From the NCBI GenBank assembly GCA_036389485.1, contig DASVPR010000029.1, forward strand, positions 1-64,000: a DNA stretch of 64,000 bases. The letters are read 5' to 3'. The DNA is from CADCVT01 sp036389485 (GTDB lineage Bacteria > Actinomycetota > Thermoleophilia > Solirubrobacterales > Solirubrobacteraceae). This document shows, piece after piece, positions 1-9,597 of the stretch (position 1 is the stretch's first letter; each line of letters begins with the position of its first letter). The position numbers were made by a program, and so were the translations under genes. The notes under the pieces are model-generated. The model worked only from the letters and a program-made list of their open reading frames with translations, was not told the DNA's origin and searched no databases.

Positions 1-1
1 G

Positions 2-129
2 CCGCAGCTGCTGGCGCGGGTGGGCGGCGCCACCGGACACGAGGACCGCTGCGTGATGGAGCCCGAGGCCAAGGCGCAGCTGCGCCAGATGGGCGACCAG
101 ATCGGCCTCGAAGCGGGCGGGGTGACGAC

Positions 130-133
<4 letters not shown>
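2..133 (+). CDS. Peptide ABC transporter ATP-binding protein, C-terminal end (5' cut by window edge)
   Basis: Forty-three codons ending in TGA at 131-133 are open from the left edge. The residues include a short HEDRC stretch of the kind found in the oligopeptide/dipeptide (oligo_HPY) C-terminal tail of DppD/OppD ATPases. The stop overlaps the ATG of the next gene (ATGA, 130-133), as in dppD-dppF pairs. It is probably the first of two ATPases of one peptide importer. Only the tail is visible, so the assignment rests mainly on context. Confidence 0.7.
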
Positions 134-1251
<1,118 letters not shown>

Positions 1252-1278
<27 letters not shown>

Positions 1279-1590
1279 CCGGCCCGCGCCCTCCACCGTC
1301 GCCCCGCGCTGCCGCGCGCGCTGCGCCAGCTCGCGGTCGGAGGTGAACAGGACGACGCCTGCGCCCGCCGCGTCGGCGAGGCGGTCGTCGGCGTGCGGCG
1401 CGAAGTCGACGGTCACCGTCACCGCCTGCAGGTCGCGCTCGCGGCCGTCGAAGACGACGGTCACGTCCTCGCCGGTGGCGGCCGCGAGGTCGTCGAGCTC
1501 GTTGATGAGCCGCTGCATCGCGCCGGCGCGGTCGCGCCACCAGCCGTCGGGGCGCGAGCCCATGACGTTGTTGCCGTCGACGAGCCACAT
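1252..1590 (-). CDS. NYN (YacP-like) domain ribonuclease-like protein
   Basis: This short protein (112 aa) begins MWLVDGNNVMG, the classic first strand of a NYN/PIN-like fold with acidic D5 and the DGNN signature. A second acidic strand (VVFDGRE) and a third (VLFTSDRELAQRA) match the YacP/Rae1 family of small RNA nucleases. The ATG at 1590 is chosen because the DGNN strand must be near the N-terminus; longer upstream readings have no such signal. It is divergent from the cysteine hydrolase with a 12-bp gap. It ends inside the tail of the ABC ATPase gene on the other strand. RNA cleavage is inferred from the family; the substrate is unknown. Confidence 0.75.
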
Positions 1591-1602
1591 ACCATCAGCA
1601 GG

Positions 1603-2142
1603 ATGGCGGACGAGGCCCTGATCGTCGTCGACGTGCAGAAGGCGTTCGACGACCCGGCGATCGGCCCGCGCAACAACCCGTACTGCGACGCGAACATCGC
1701 GGCGCTCCAGGAGGACTTCCGCCGCCGCGGTGAGCCGATCGTCGTCGTCCGCCACGACTCGGTCGAGGAGGGCTCGCCGCTGCGCGCCGGCGCGCCGGGC
1801 AACGCGCTGAAGGACTACGTCGACCCGGACCCCGACCTGCTCGTCATCAAGAGCGTGAACTCCGCGTTCCTCGGGCTGCCCGACCTAGGCGCCTGGCTGA
1901 AGGAGCGCGGCATCGACCGCATCGCGATCTGCGGCATCCAGACGAACATGTGCTGCGAGACCACCGCACGGATGGGCGGCAACCTCGGCTACGACGTGCG
2001 CTTCGTGATCGACGCGACGCACACGTTCGACCACGGCGGGTTCGACGCGGACCTGCTCTCGCGCGTGACGGCCGCGAACCTCGACGGCGAGTTCGCCACG
2101 GTCGTGACCACCGCCGCCATTCTGAGCACTCCCGATCGTTGA
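1603..2142 (+). CDS. Isochorismatase-family cysteine hydrolase
   Basis: The 179-aa product is a complete isochorismatase-like alpha/beta domain. The predicted catalytic triad is D10 (VVDVQ), K83 (VIKSVNSAF) and C117 in CGIQTNMC, after the characteristic non-proline cis-peptide region. Members hydrolyse amides or vinyl ethers (nicotinamidase, N-carbamoylsarcosine amidase and relatives). The exact substrate is not readable here. The ATG at 1603 is preceded by cagcagg, a weak ribosome site, and puts D10 at the usual position; a longer in-frame reading from 1393 is just the antisense of the NYN gene. The following gene starts 8 bp after the stop, suggesting a shared transcript. Confidence 0.88.
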   Translation: MADEALIVVDVQKAFDDPAIGPRNNPYCDANIAALQEDFRRRGEPIVVVRHDSVEEGSPLRAGAPGNALKDYVDPDPDLLVIKSVNSAFLGLPDLGAWLKERGIDRIAICGIQTNMCCETTARMGGNLGYDVRFVIDATHTFDHGGFDADLLSRVTAANLDGEFATVVTTAAILSTPDR

Positions 2143-2149
2143 ATGGGGC

Positions 2150-3448
2150 ATGCGCCGCGCGCTCCTCGCCGCCATGCTGGCCCTCGCGGCCGCGGCGCCC
2201 GCCTCCGCGGACGTCCCCGCCGGCAAGACGCTGCTCGTCGTCGGCCAGTCCGGCGTCGAGCGGGCGGACGCCTTCGAGGCGGAAAGCGGGGTCGAGGCCG
2301 CCGGCGCGATGTGGTACCTGGGCGTCTACGAGGACTCGGCGGCCGTCGACGAGGTCCTCGCGCAGATCGAGCAGGCGGTCGCCTCCCACCCCGGGCTCGT
2401 CGTCAACCTCGGGCTCAGCTTCGGCTCCGCCTCGACGCCGTCGCCGCCGTACACGCCGGCGATCGCCGCCGGCGCCTACGACGCGACGCTCGACCGCATC
2501 GCCGAGGCGCTGCGGAAGGTGCCGGCGGAGGTCTACGTCCGGCCCGGCTACGAGTTCGACCTCCTCGGCGGGCAGTACGGCCCGCCCGAGGCCTACAAGG
2601 CGGCGTTCCGCCACGTCGTCGACGAGCTGCGCGCCGAGAACACGCGGTTCGTCTGGCACTCCGCCGGCGCGTTCTGGCGCGCGGCGGACCCGTCGCTGTT
2701 CGCGACGCAGAGCGGCACCGTCGCCGTCGCGGTCCGCGACGCGCCCGCGCTGCCCATCGACGCGTTCTATCCCGGCCGCCAGTACGTCGACGCGTTCGGG
2801 ATCTCCTACTGGCAGGACAGCTGCTGCTTCGGCCGCTCCTCGCAGCAGGCGCGCGACGAGTACGAGCACCACACGCGGCGCATCCTCGCCGAGGCGCGGG
2901 CGCTGGGCCTGCCGCTGCACGTCTCGGAGTCGACGCCGGTGTACGTCGGGGCCGGCAGCGGCGCCGACAGCGTCGCGTGGCTGGACAACACGTTCCGGCT
3001 CGTCGACGACTTCGACGTGCGGATGCTGTCGCTGATCTCGATCGACTGGCAGGAGGGCGGGTTCTTCGCCGCGCCGTTCTGGAACGGCTACTGGCCGGAC
3101 GCGCGCGTCCACCACTTCCCCGACACCCGCGCGCGGCTCGTCGAGGAGATGAAGCGCGACCGCTGGATCACGCGGTCGGCGAAGATGCCGCCATGGCCAT
3201 CTCAGGATCAGCGAGCACCGTCATCGAAGCGTCCATCGACGAGGTCTACGCGGTCGCGGCGGACGTCGAGAACTCGCCGCGCTGGCAGCCGGACATCAAG
3301 CGCGCGGAGGTGCTCGAGACCGAAGGCGACGAGCAGGTCCTGGTCGAGACCGAGACGGACGCGAAGGTCAGGTCGCTCAAGTCGACGCTGCGCTTCACGT
3401 ACGACCCGCCGCGCGGGCTCAGCTGGCGCCAGGAGAAGGGCGACCTGA
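2150..3448 (+). CDS. Secreted GH26-like (beta-mannanase fold) protein, 3' end uncertain
   Basis: The protein starts with a signal peptide (MRRALLAAMLALAAAAPASA). It then has a (beta/alpha)8-like region with VYVRPGYEFD near residues 125-134, which resembles the catalytic acid strand (RP..E) of GH26 mannanases, and HVSESTP near 265, a possible nucleophile strand. It is probably an extracytoplasmic glycoside hydrolase. The believable domain ends near position 3180. From there the frame has no stop until 3448 and is an Arg/Ser-rich out-of-frame read of the next gene (256-bp overlap). Loss of the original stop, a frameshift or a sequence error are all possible. The family call is moderate. Confidence 0.65.
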   Translation: MRRALLAAMLALAAAAPASADVPAGKTLLVVGQSGVERADAFEAESGVEAAGAMWYLGVYEDSAAVDEVLAQIEQAVASHPGLVVNLGLSFGSASTPSPPYTPAIAAGAYDATLDRIAEALRKVPAEVYVRPGYEFDLLGGQYGPPEAYKAAFRHVVDELRAENTRFVWHSAGAFWRAADPSLFATQSGTVAVAVRDAPALPIDAFYPGRQYVDAFGISYWQDSCCFGRSSQQARDEYEHHTRRILAEARALGLPLHVSESTPVYVGAGSGADSVAWLDNTFRLVDDFDVRMLSLISIDWQEGGFFAAPFWNGYWPDARVHHFPDTRARLVEEMKRDRWITRSAKMPPWPSQDQRAPSSKRPSTRSTRSRRTSRTRRAGSRTSSARRCSRPKATSRSWSRPRRTRRSGRSSRRCASRTTRRAGSAGARRRAT

Positions 3449-3633
3449 AGTCGGTCGAGGGGTCGTGGTCGTTCGAGGAGGTCGGCGAGGGCAGGACGAA
3501 GGCGACCTACGAGATGACCGTCGACCTCGGGCGGATGCTGGGCATGGTCATCAGGGGTCCGCTGGTCGGGGTGCTGCGCGGCCAGCTGGTGGAGTCGATG
3601 CCGGAGAAGCTGAAGAAGGACGTGGAGGGCTAG
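3193..3633 (+). CDS. SRPBCC (START/Bet v1-like) family protein
   Basis: The 146-aa protein has the SRPBCC layout: an N-terminal strand (STVIEASIDEVYAVAADVENSPRW...), a mixed sheet with RFTYDPPRGLSWRQ, and a long C-terminal helix ending in LVESMPEKLKKDVEG. Such polyketide-cyclase/ligand-binding domains hold hydrophobic ligands in the cytoplasm. The ATG at 3193 was chosen because the first beta strand follows directly. Upstream sequence in this frame is the antiparallel reading of the GH26-like gene. The last 83 bp overlap the convergent MMPL gene. Ligand and role are unknown. Confidence 0.8.
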   Translation: MAISGSASTVIEASIDEVYAVAADVENSPRWQPDIKRAEVLETEGDEQVLVETETDAKVRSLKSTLRFTYDPPRGLSWRQEKGDLKSVEGSWSFEEVGEGRTKATYEMTVDLGRMLGMVIRGPLVGVLRGQLVESMPEKLKKDVEG

Positions 3634-5752
3634 CCTCGCGCAGCGCCCTGCCCCCGCCCTGCGCGCTCGACGGCCACCACACGCGGTCGCCGAGCAGCTC
3701 GACGGCCGCGGGCACCATCACCGTCCTGACGACGAACGTGTCGAGCAGGATCCCCACCGCGACCATGAAGCCGATGTTGAAGGCGAAGGTCACGGGGAGC
3801 GACATGAGGACGGAGAACGTGCCGGCGAGGATGATCCCCGCGCTGGTGATGACCGGCCCGGTCGCCGCGAGCGCCCGCAGCGTCCCCTCGCGCGTGCCGT
3901 GCGCACGCGCCTCCTCCCGCACGCGGCTCATCAGGAAGATCGTGTAGTCGATCCCCAGCGCCACAAGGAAGATGAACGCGAACGTGGGCAGGCCGGCGTC
4001 GACCCCGCGGTCGCCGGCGACGTCGATGATGAACCAGATCGACAGGCCGAGCGTCCCGAAGAACGACGCCATCACGGTCGCGATCAGCACGAGCGGCGCG
4101 ACGAGCGCCTGCAGCAGCAGCGCGAGGATCACCGTGATGACGAGCAGGGCGATGGGGACGATCGTCCGCAGGTCGCTCTCGGAGGCCTCGTTGAAGTCCG
4201 CCTGCAGCGCGCTGCCGGAGCCGACCAGGGCGGTGACGCCCGGGACGCCGTCGACGCGGTCGCGCAGCTCGAGCGCCCGTTGCAGCGCGGCGTCCGAGTA
4301 AGGGTCGTCGTCGAAGGCGACGAGCAGGCGCGCGAGCGACCCGTCCTCGGACCGCACGGCCTGCGGGCTCACCCGGGCGACGCCGGGCACCGCCTCCAGC
4401 CGCGACCGCACCGCCGCGACGTCGGCGTCCGTCGCCGGGCCGCCGTCGCGCCGCACGATGACCGTCGTCGGGTCCAGCGCGCCCTCGCTGAAGGAGTCGC
4501 CGAGCGCCTCGAAGCCGCGCAGGCTCTCGACGTCCTTCTTGAAGGCGTTGCCGATGCTGTAGTCCTCCTTGTACGCCGTCAGCCCGACCGTGAAGACCGC
4601 GAACAGCGCGACCGTCGCCAGCAGGGCGCGGCCCGGCCGCTGGAGCACGCGGTCGCCGAAGCGCCGCCAAGCGCCGCGGCGCGCGGTGGCGTCGTCGCCG
4701 TACGCGACGGTCCCCCGCCGCGGCCAGAACCCCGCGCGGCCGAAGCATGCGAGCAGCGCCGGGAACAGGGTCAGCGCGGCGAGCAGGACCGAGGCGACGC
4801 CGACCGCCGACACCGGCCCCAGCCCCTGGATGAACCCGCTGTCGGCCAGCAGCAGGACGAGCATCGCCGCGATCACGGTCGCGCCGCTGGCGATGAGCGC
4901 CGGCGCGGCCCGTCTGAGCGCGCGCTCCATCGCCTCGTGCTTGTCCTCGACGCGGTGCAGCTCCTCTCGGTAGCGGCTGACGAGCAGCAGGCAGTAGTCG
5001 GTTCCCACGCCGAACATGAGCACGACGAGGATCTGCGTCGAGTTCGAGTTGACCGTGTGGCCGGCGTCGGCGTAGAGGTAGACGAGGCCCTGCGCCAGCG
5101 CCGCCCCGAACCCGACCACCAGGATCGGCGCGAGCGCGATCAGCGGCGCGCGGTAGATCGCGCCGAGCAGCGTCACGACAAGCAGGATCGTGACGATGAG
5201 CAGCATCGTGTCGACCGACTTGAAGACCTCCGTGAAGTCCGCGGCGAAGCCGAGCGTCCCGGTGACGTACACCTGCAGCGGCCCGTCCGAGGTGGAGCCG
5301 ACGATCTCGCGGACCTTCTCCCCGCGCTCGCCCGCCTTCTGAAAGTCCATGTCGGTCGTCAGGACGGTGTAGGCCGCGTCGCCGCGGGGCGACACGAGCT
5401 CGGACCGCACGCCGGGCGCGAACGGCGTGGCGGGCGGGGCCTTCAGCCGGATGCTGTCGCGGATGCGCTCCGCGTCTCTCGCGATCTTCGCCTTGTCCTG
5501 ATCGGTGAGCCCGCCGGCGCGCCGGTACACGACGAGGCCGTTCGCCGTCTCGCCGCCCGGGAAGCGCTCGCGCAGCAGGGTCTGGACCTCGGTCGACTCC
5601 GCCTCGTCGGGCAGCGCGCTCGCGAAGTCGTCGGTCGTGGCGTCCTGGAGCTTCGCCGCGGGCCCCGACATCGCGGCCGCGAGCAAGATCCACAGGCCGA
5701 TGACGACGAACTTGGTCCGGCGGCCGGTGACGAAGCGGGCGAGGCGGGTCAC
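3551..5752 (-). CDS. MMPL/RND-family membrane exporter
   Basis: The 733-aa protein has the duplicated MMPL architecture: a TM helix at about 14-30, a large periplasmic-type loop, a first bundle containing FGVGTDYCLLLVSRYREE, a second loop, and a second bundle containing ALGIDYTIFLMSRVREE. The two GxDY motifs carry the Asp residues expected for proton coupling. Its length is normal for actinobacterial MMPL/YdfJ proteins. It probably exports a lipid or hydrophobic compound. The GTG at 5752 is used because the next upstream in-frame sequence is antisense of the SDR gene. The last ~28 codons beyond the SRPBCC stop are low-complexity Pro/Ala/Arg sequence overlapping that gene. Confidence 0.88.
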   Translation of the reverse strand: MTRLARFVTGRRTKFVVIGLWILLAAAMSGPAAKLQDATTDDFASALPDEAESTEVQTLLRERFPGGETANGLVVYRRAGGLTDQDKAKIARDAERIRDSIRLKAPPATPFAPGVRSELVSPRGDAAYTVLTTDMDFQKAGERGEKVREIVGSTSDGPLQVYVTGTLGFAADFTEVFKSVDTMLLIVTILLVVTLLGAIYRAPLIALAPILVVGFGAALAQGLVYLYADAGHTVNSNSTQILVVLMFGVGTDYCLLLVSRYREELHRVEDKHEAMERALRRAAPALIASGATVIAAMLVLLLADSGFIQGLGPVSAVGVASVLLAALTLFPALLACFGRAGFWPRRGTVAYGDDATARRGAWRRFGDRVLQRPGRALLATVALFAVFTVGLTAYKEDYSIGNAFKKDVESLRGFEALGDSFSEGALDPTTVIVRRDGGPATDADVAAVRSRLEAVPGVARVSPQAVRSEDGSLARLLVAFDDDPYSDAALQRALELRDRVDGVPGVTALVGSGSALQADFNEASESDLRTIVPIALLVITVILALLLQALVAPLVLIATVMASFFGTLGLSIWFIIDVAGDRGVDAGLPTFAFIFLVALGIDYTIFLMSRVREEARAHGTREGTLRALAATGPVITSAGIILAGTFSVLMSLPVTFAFNIGFMVAVGILLDTFVVRTVMVPAAVELLGDRVWWPSSAQGGGRALREASPPRPSSASPASTPPAGRAAPRPADP

Positions 5753-5769
5753 GGCCCCGAAGCTAGCGG

Positions 5770-6603
5770 TCAGATGTGGTCGACGAAGAGATCGACCTGT
5801 GGCTCGGCGCCAGGAACGTACGCGTAGCGGTCCATGTCGGTGACGCCCTCCTCGGCGAGGACGTCCTCGCAAAGGAACGTGTTGCCGGTGCACTCGCGGC
5901 TCGGCCTCGTGATGACGGCGTAGGCGGCATCCGCGTACAGCTCCGGCCTCCGCGAGCGCTTCATCGCCTCGTCGCCGCCGAGCAGGTTCTGGACCGCCGC
6001 CGTCGCGATCAGCGTCCGCGGCCACAGCGTGTTCGAGGCGACGCCGTCCTCCTTCAGGTGCGCGGCGAAGCCGAGCGCCGTCAGCGTCATGCCGTACTTC
6101 GCGAGCGTGTACGCGGTGAACGGCGCGAGCCACTTGGGGTCGAGGCTGATCGGCGGGGAGAGCGTGAGGACGTGCGGGTTGGTGCCGTTGCGGAGGTGCG
6201 GCATGCACGTCTTCGTGACCACGAACGTCCCGCGCTCGTTGATGTCCTGCATCAGGTCGTAGCGCTTCATGTCGAGCTCGTCGGGAGGGCTCAGGTTGAT
6301 CGCGCTCGCGTTGTTGACGCAGACGTCGATGCCGCCGAACCGCTCGACCGCGCGCTCCACCGCTTCCGCGACCTGCGCCTCGTCGCGGATGTCGCCGACG
6401 ATCGGCAGCGCCCGCCCGCCGGCCTCCTCGATCTGCCGCGCCGCGGTGTGCACCGTCCCCTCGAGCTTCGGGTGCGGCTGGTCGGTCTTGGCGATCAGGG
6501 CGACGTTCGCGCCGTCCTGCGCTGCGCGCAGCGCGATCGCGAGCCCGATGCCGCGACTCGCGCCGGAGATGAAGAGAGTCCGGTCCTTCAGAGGCGGGGT
6601 CAT
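5770..6603 (-). CDS. Short-chain dehydrogenase/reductase (HSDL2-like SDR)
   Basis: The 277-aa enzyme has the SDR cofactor motif GASRGIG at 14-20, NNAS at 97-100, S149 and the catalytic Y165-x3-K169 pair (YTLAKYG). The unusual NVALIAKTDQPHPKLEGT segment after the first beta-alpha unit and the GNTFLCEDVL C-terminus match the HSDL2-like subgroup, whose members are NAD(P)-dependent and often linked to lipid metabolism. It lies 17 bp upstream of the MMPL gene on the same strand, so an operon with a lipid exporter is plausible. The substrate is unknown. Confidence 0.88.
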   Translation of the reverse strand: MTPPLKDRTLFISGASRGIGLAIALRAAQDGANVALIAKTDQPHPKLEGTVHTAARQIEEAGGRALPIVGDIRDEAQVAEAVERAVERFGGIDVCVNNASAINLSPPDELDMKRYDLMQDINERGTFVVTKTCMPHLRNGTNPHVLTLSPPISLDPKWLAPFTAYTLAKYGMTLTALGFAAHLKEDGVASNTLWPRTLIATAAVQNLLGGDEAMKRSRRPELYADAAYAVITRPSRECTGNTFLCEDVLAEEGVTDMDRYAYVPGAEPQVDLFVDHI

Positions 6604-6785
6604 GGGCGTGACGCTGTCACATCCGAGCCGGGTTCCACCTTCTCGTGGCGCCCCCCGGGTCGACCACGACGTGCACCGTCGAGGTCACGAAGAAGGACTA
6701 CTCGTTCTCGACGTACGACGCGTTCCTCACCGCGCCGTTCGGCAGGCTGGGTCACCTCGCCCGAGCAGCGCAGCGGCGTCGCGCG
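6604..6785. other. Intergenic stretch with a possible short coding remnant
   Basis: No complete gene is supported here. On the plus strand, about 6666-6745 encodes TCTVEVTKKDYSFSTYDAFL, whose composition is much less Arg-rich than the usual out-of-frame reads nearby. It might be a leftover of a deleted gene, but no start, stop or domain can be assigned. Confidence 0.3.
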
Positions 6786-7322
6786 CTAGAGCGGCGACGT
6801 CCTCGCGCCGAGGGCGTAGCCGATCACGTTGATCGGAAGGTGGACCGCGGTCACGAGCGCGGCCACCTTCCCGGCCTCGCTCGCGCTCATCCGGTACACC
6901 GGCGCGAGGAGCAGCCAGGCGGCCGGGACCCAGTCGGCCTGGTCGACCAGCGAGATCGCGATCCCGGCCGCCGAGCGGCGCTGCGTCCCGGGTGCGACGC
7001 CGAGCCGACGCTTCACGAAGCTGTTCGGCAGCTCGCCGACGACCGACGCGATCCCGAGCCGGAGCCCGACGTCGACCGCGCCCGCCTCCGCGACCTCCGG
7101 CGGCAGCCGCCGGCGGTACCAGTCGAAGCGACGGAGAAGGACGCTCGCGGCGACGATCCCCGAGGTCATGAAGATCGCGCCCCGCCACGTCTTGTTCGCG
7201 CCGAAGAGCCCCGAGCCACCATCGAGGGGCCGCTTCAGCGGCTTGAGCAGGTCGAACTTCAGGACCGGCGCGTGCGCCAGCGGCGAGCCCAGGACCGGGA
7301 GGAACGTCCACGCGACTACCAT
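6786..7322 (-). CDS. CDP-archaeol synthase (CarS/DUF46)-like CTP-transferase
   Basis: The 178-aa membrane protein has GLFGANKTWRG near residues 39-49, the substrate motif of the CarS/CdsA-related family. SFVKRRLG and SLVDQADW follow in the order seen in CDP-archaeol synthases. Hydrophobic stretches near the start, at ~52-65, at ~128-145 and at ~155-172 predict four or five TM helices. Archaeal CarS activates an ether lipid with CTP; bacterial members are uncommon, and a CDP-lipid role here is inference. The ATG at 7322 is chosen because longer readings run into the divergent tRNA gene. It is short of the usual CarS N-terminal helix, so the start could be wrong. Confidence 0.65.
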   Translation of the reverse strand: MVVAWTFLPVLGSPLAHAPVLKFDLLKPLKRPLDGGSGLFGANKTWRGAIFMTSGIVAASVLLRRFDWYRRRLPPEVAEAGAVDVGLRLGIASVVGELPNSFVKRRLGVAPGTQRRSAAGIAISLVDQADWVPAAWLLLAPVYRMSASEAGKVAALVTAVHLPINVIGYALGARTSPL

Positions 7323-7336
7323 CCGCCGGAACGCTA

Positions 7337-7410
<74 letters not shown>

Positions 7411-7570
7411 CTGGAGCCACGAAGTCCCACGGGTCCGGCGTCGCCGTCAGGTCGACCAGCGCGACGTCGGGGCGCACCGCCAGCGCGTCTCGGAGCAGCG
7501 CGACGTTCGACACGAGCAAGACCGGTATCGGCAAACCGCTCCCCTGCACGTCGACGCCCGGCTGTCTCAC
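7411..7570 (-). pseudogene. Possible remnant of a response-regulator-like N-terminus
   Basis: Reading from a GTG at 7570, this strand encodes IPVLLVSNVALLRDALAVRP and then DVALVDLTATP. The pattern (hydrophobic strand, helix, DVALVDL strand) is like the first half of a receiver domain, with the second Asp at the phosphoacceptor strand. The frame then enters the tRNA-Arg gene antisense and stops at 7334, so no complete protein is possible. It may be a fragment left by a deletion or integration at the tRNA 3' end. Chance resemblance cannot be excluded. Confidence 0.35.
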
Positions 7571-7627
7571 GGTAGCCGTTGGCGCTCTCGGAGCGTTGTG
7601 CCGAGAGCCGAGCCCTACGCTGGGCGC

Positions 7628-8500
7628 GTGCGGATCGCGACGTGGAACGTCAACTCCCTGAAGCAGCGTGTTCCGCGCCTGCTTCCGTGGCTCGACGAGC
7701 GCCGCCCGGACGTCGTCTGCCTGCAGGAGACGAAGCTCGCCGACGATGCGTTCCGCGCGCTGGTGGGGAACGAGTTCTCCGACCGCGGCTACGAGGTCGC
7801 CACGCACGGCGAGGCGGCTTGGAACGGAGTCGCGATCCTCTCCCGCGTCGGCCTCGAGGACGTCGTCGCCGGCATCGAGGGCGCGCCGGGCTTCCCCCAT
7901 CCCGAGGCGCGCGCCGTGTCGGCGACGTGCGGCGGGATCCGCGTGGTCTGCGTGTACGTGCCCAACGGGCGCACGCCCGGCTCGGAGCACTACGCGTACA
8001 AGCTGGCGTGGCTCGCGTCGCTGAAGGAGATGGTCGCGGCGGGGCCGGACGCGACCGTCGTGCTCGGCGACATGAACATCGCCCCCGCCGACGAGGACGT
8101 CTTCGACCCTGAGGCGTACGTCGGGCAGACGCACGTCACGCCGCCGGAGCGCGAGGCGCTCGCGGCGCTGCAGAGCCTCGGGCTGCGCGACGTCGTGCGC
8201 GAGCGCTGGCCGGGCGAGCGCGTCTTCACGTACTGGGACTACCGCGCCGGCATGTTCCATCAGGACTGCGGGATGCGCATCGACCTCGTGCTCGCGAGCG
8301 ACCAGGTGGCCGACCGTGTGGAGGCCGCGTGGATCGACCGGCACGCGCGCAAGGGCAAGGGGCCGAGCGACCACGCGCCGGTGATCGTCGACCTCGACGA
8401 GGCGCCGGACGGCGACATCGGCCCGGTCGTCCCGCCGCCGTCGAACCCGGCGCGGCGCGGGACGAAGAAGCTGCCGCAGGCCGGGGCGGGCGGGATCTAG
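7628..8500 (+). CDS. xth: Exodeoxyribonuclease III (AP endonuclease)
   Basis: The 290-aa protein is a full ExoIII-type EEP nuclease. It begins VRIATWNVNSLKQR (Asn of the active site), followed by CLQETKL (catalytic Glu), VYVPNGR, GDMNIAP (Asp/Asn pair), the CGMRIDLVLAS segment and the final SDHAPV His-Asp. It cleaves DNA at abasic sites in base-excision repair. The GTG at 7628 is chosen because RIATWNVN is normally at the extreme N-terminus; an ATG-like start at 7598 would add ten residues. It converges with the LigD-Pol gene with a 4-bp overlap of the stops. Confidence 0.93.
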   Translation: MRIATWNVNSLKQRVPRLLPWLDERRPDVVCLQETKLADDAFRALVGNEFSDRGYEVATHGEAAWNGVAILSRVGLEDVVAGIEGAPGFPHPEARAVSATCGGIRVVCVYVPNGRTPGSEHYAYKLAWLASLKEMVAAGPDATVVLGDMNIAPADEDVFDPEAYVGQTHVTPPEREALAALQSLGLRDVVRERWPGERVFTYWDYRAGMFHQDCGMRIDLVLASDQVADRVEAAWIDRHARKGKGPSDHAPVIVDLDEAPDGDIGPVVPPPSNPARRGTKKLPQAGAGGI

Positions 8501-9567
8501 TTCTTGCGGTCGCGGTCGCGCGACGGCTGGACGCGCTTCGGCTCGCCCGGCATCTTCGGGTAGTCGGGCGGGTACGGCATGTCGCCCTCGCCCTGCTGCT
8601 CGTAGAGGTCGAGCAGCGGCTGCAGCGAGTGCGCGACGTCGTCGATCGCCGCGTGCGGGTCGCCGGCGGCCGCGAACCGCGCCGGCATCGACGCGACGGT
8701 GAAGTCCTCGGGCTGGATGTCCTCGAGCTCCTCCCATGCGAAGGGAGCGGAGACGGGCGCGCCCGGCTTCGGCCGGATGCTGTACGCGGACGCGATGGTC
8801 CGGTCGCGCGCGTTCTGGTTGTAGTCGACGAAGATCCGCTCGCCGCGCTCCTCCTTCCACCACTTCGTCGTCACCTCGCCCGGGAGGCGGCGCTCGAGCT
8901 CGCGGCCGAAGGCGATCGCCGCGTGGCGCATGTCGGTGAACGTCCAGCGCGGCTCGACCCGGACGTAGATGTGGATGCCCCGCCCGCCCGACGTCTTCGG
9001 AAACCCGATCAGGCCGAGGTCGGAGAGCAGCTCGCGCGCGACCGCGGCCACGCGCACCGCGTCGGCGAAGTCGGTGCCCGGCTGCGGGTCGAGGTCGAGC
9101 CGCAGCTCGTCCGGGTGGTCGACGTCGTCGCTGCGCACGGGCCACGGGTGGAACGTGATCGTCCCCATCTGCGCGCACCACGCGACGACCGCGATCTCGG
9201 TCGGGCAGACCTCGTCGGCGGTGCGGCCGCTCGGGAACTCGATCCGCGCGGTCTCGAGGTAGTCCGGCGCGCCCTTGGGCACGCGCTTCTGGAAGAACGC
9301 GTCGCCGCCCCGTGGGTCCTCGCGCGTCGCGAGCACCATGTCCGGGTGGACGCCCTTCGGCCACCGCTCGAGCGTCGTCGGCCGCTGCCGCAGCGCGCGC
9401 ATGATCCCGCCCTCCACCGCGACGTAGTACTCGACGACGTCGAGCTTCGTCAGCTCGGGCGTGCCGTCGGTCGCCGGGAAGATCACGCGATCCGCGCTCG
9501 TTACGCGCACCTGGCGCCCGCCCGCCTCGATCATCGTCGCCTCGGCCATCGCGGGCGAGGATGCCAC
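8497..9567 (-). CDS. LigD-type polymerase domain protein (NHEJ/AEP primase-polymerase)
   Basis: The 356-aa protein is a stand-alone LigD polymerase (PolDom, archaeo-eukaryotic primase fold). Metal ligands are in HPDELRLDLDP (D158, D160). A SGGRGIHIYV segment and FVDYNQNARDRT follow in the expected order. Family members add ribonucleotides at broken DNA ends during non-homologous end joining with Ku and a ligase domain. Neither the ligase/nuclease domains nor ku is in this window, so partners must be elsewhere. M7 is an alternative start. The neighbouring AP endonuclease gene is convergent, a DNA-repair pairing. Confidence 0.9.
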   Translation of the reverse strand: MASSPAMAEATMIEAGGRQVRVTSADRVIFPATDGTPELTKLDVVEYYVAVEGGIMRALRQRPTTLERWPKGVHPDMVLATREDPRGGDAFFQKRVPKGAPDYLETARIEFPSGRTADEVCPTEIAVVAWCAQMGTITFHPWPVRSDDVDHPDELRLDLDPQPGTDFADAVRVAAVARELLSDLGLIGFPKTSGGRGIHIYVRVEPRWTFTDMRHAAIAFGRELERRLPGEVTTKWWKEERGERIFVDYNQNARDRTIASAYSIRPKPGAPVSAPFAWEELEDIQPEDFTVASMPARFAAAGDPHAAIDDVAHSLQPLLDLYEQQGEGDMPYPPDYPKMPGEPKRVQPSRDRDRKN

Positions 9568-9597
9568 AGCCGGGGCTACCGCCGGAGGAGCCCCCGG

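Noticed and set aside
3899..5827. Long plus-strand reading frame (642 codons) opposite the MMPL gene
   Set aside because: It is an Arg/Asp/Glu-rich antisense artefact of high-GC coding DNA; the minus strand has clear MMPL motifs.
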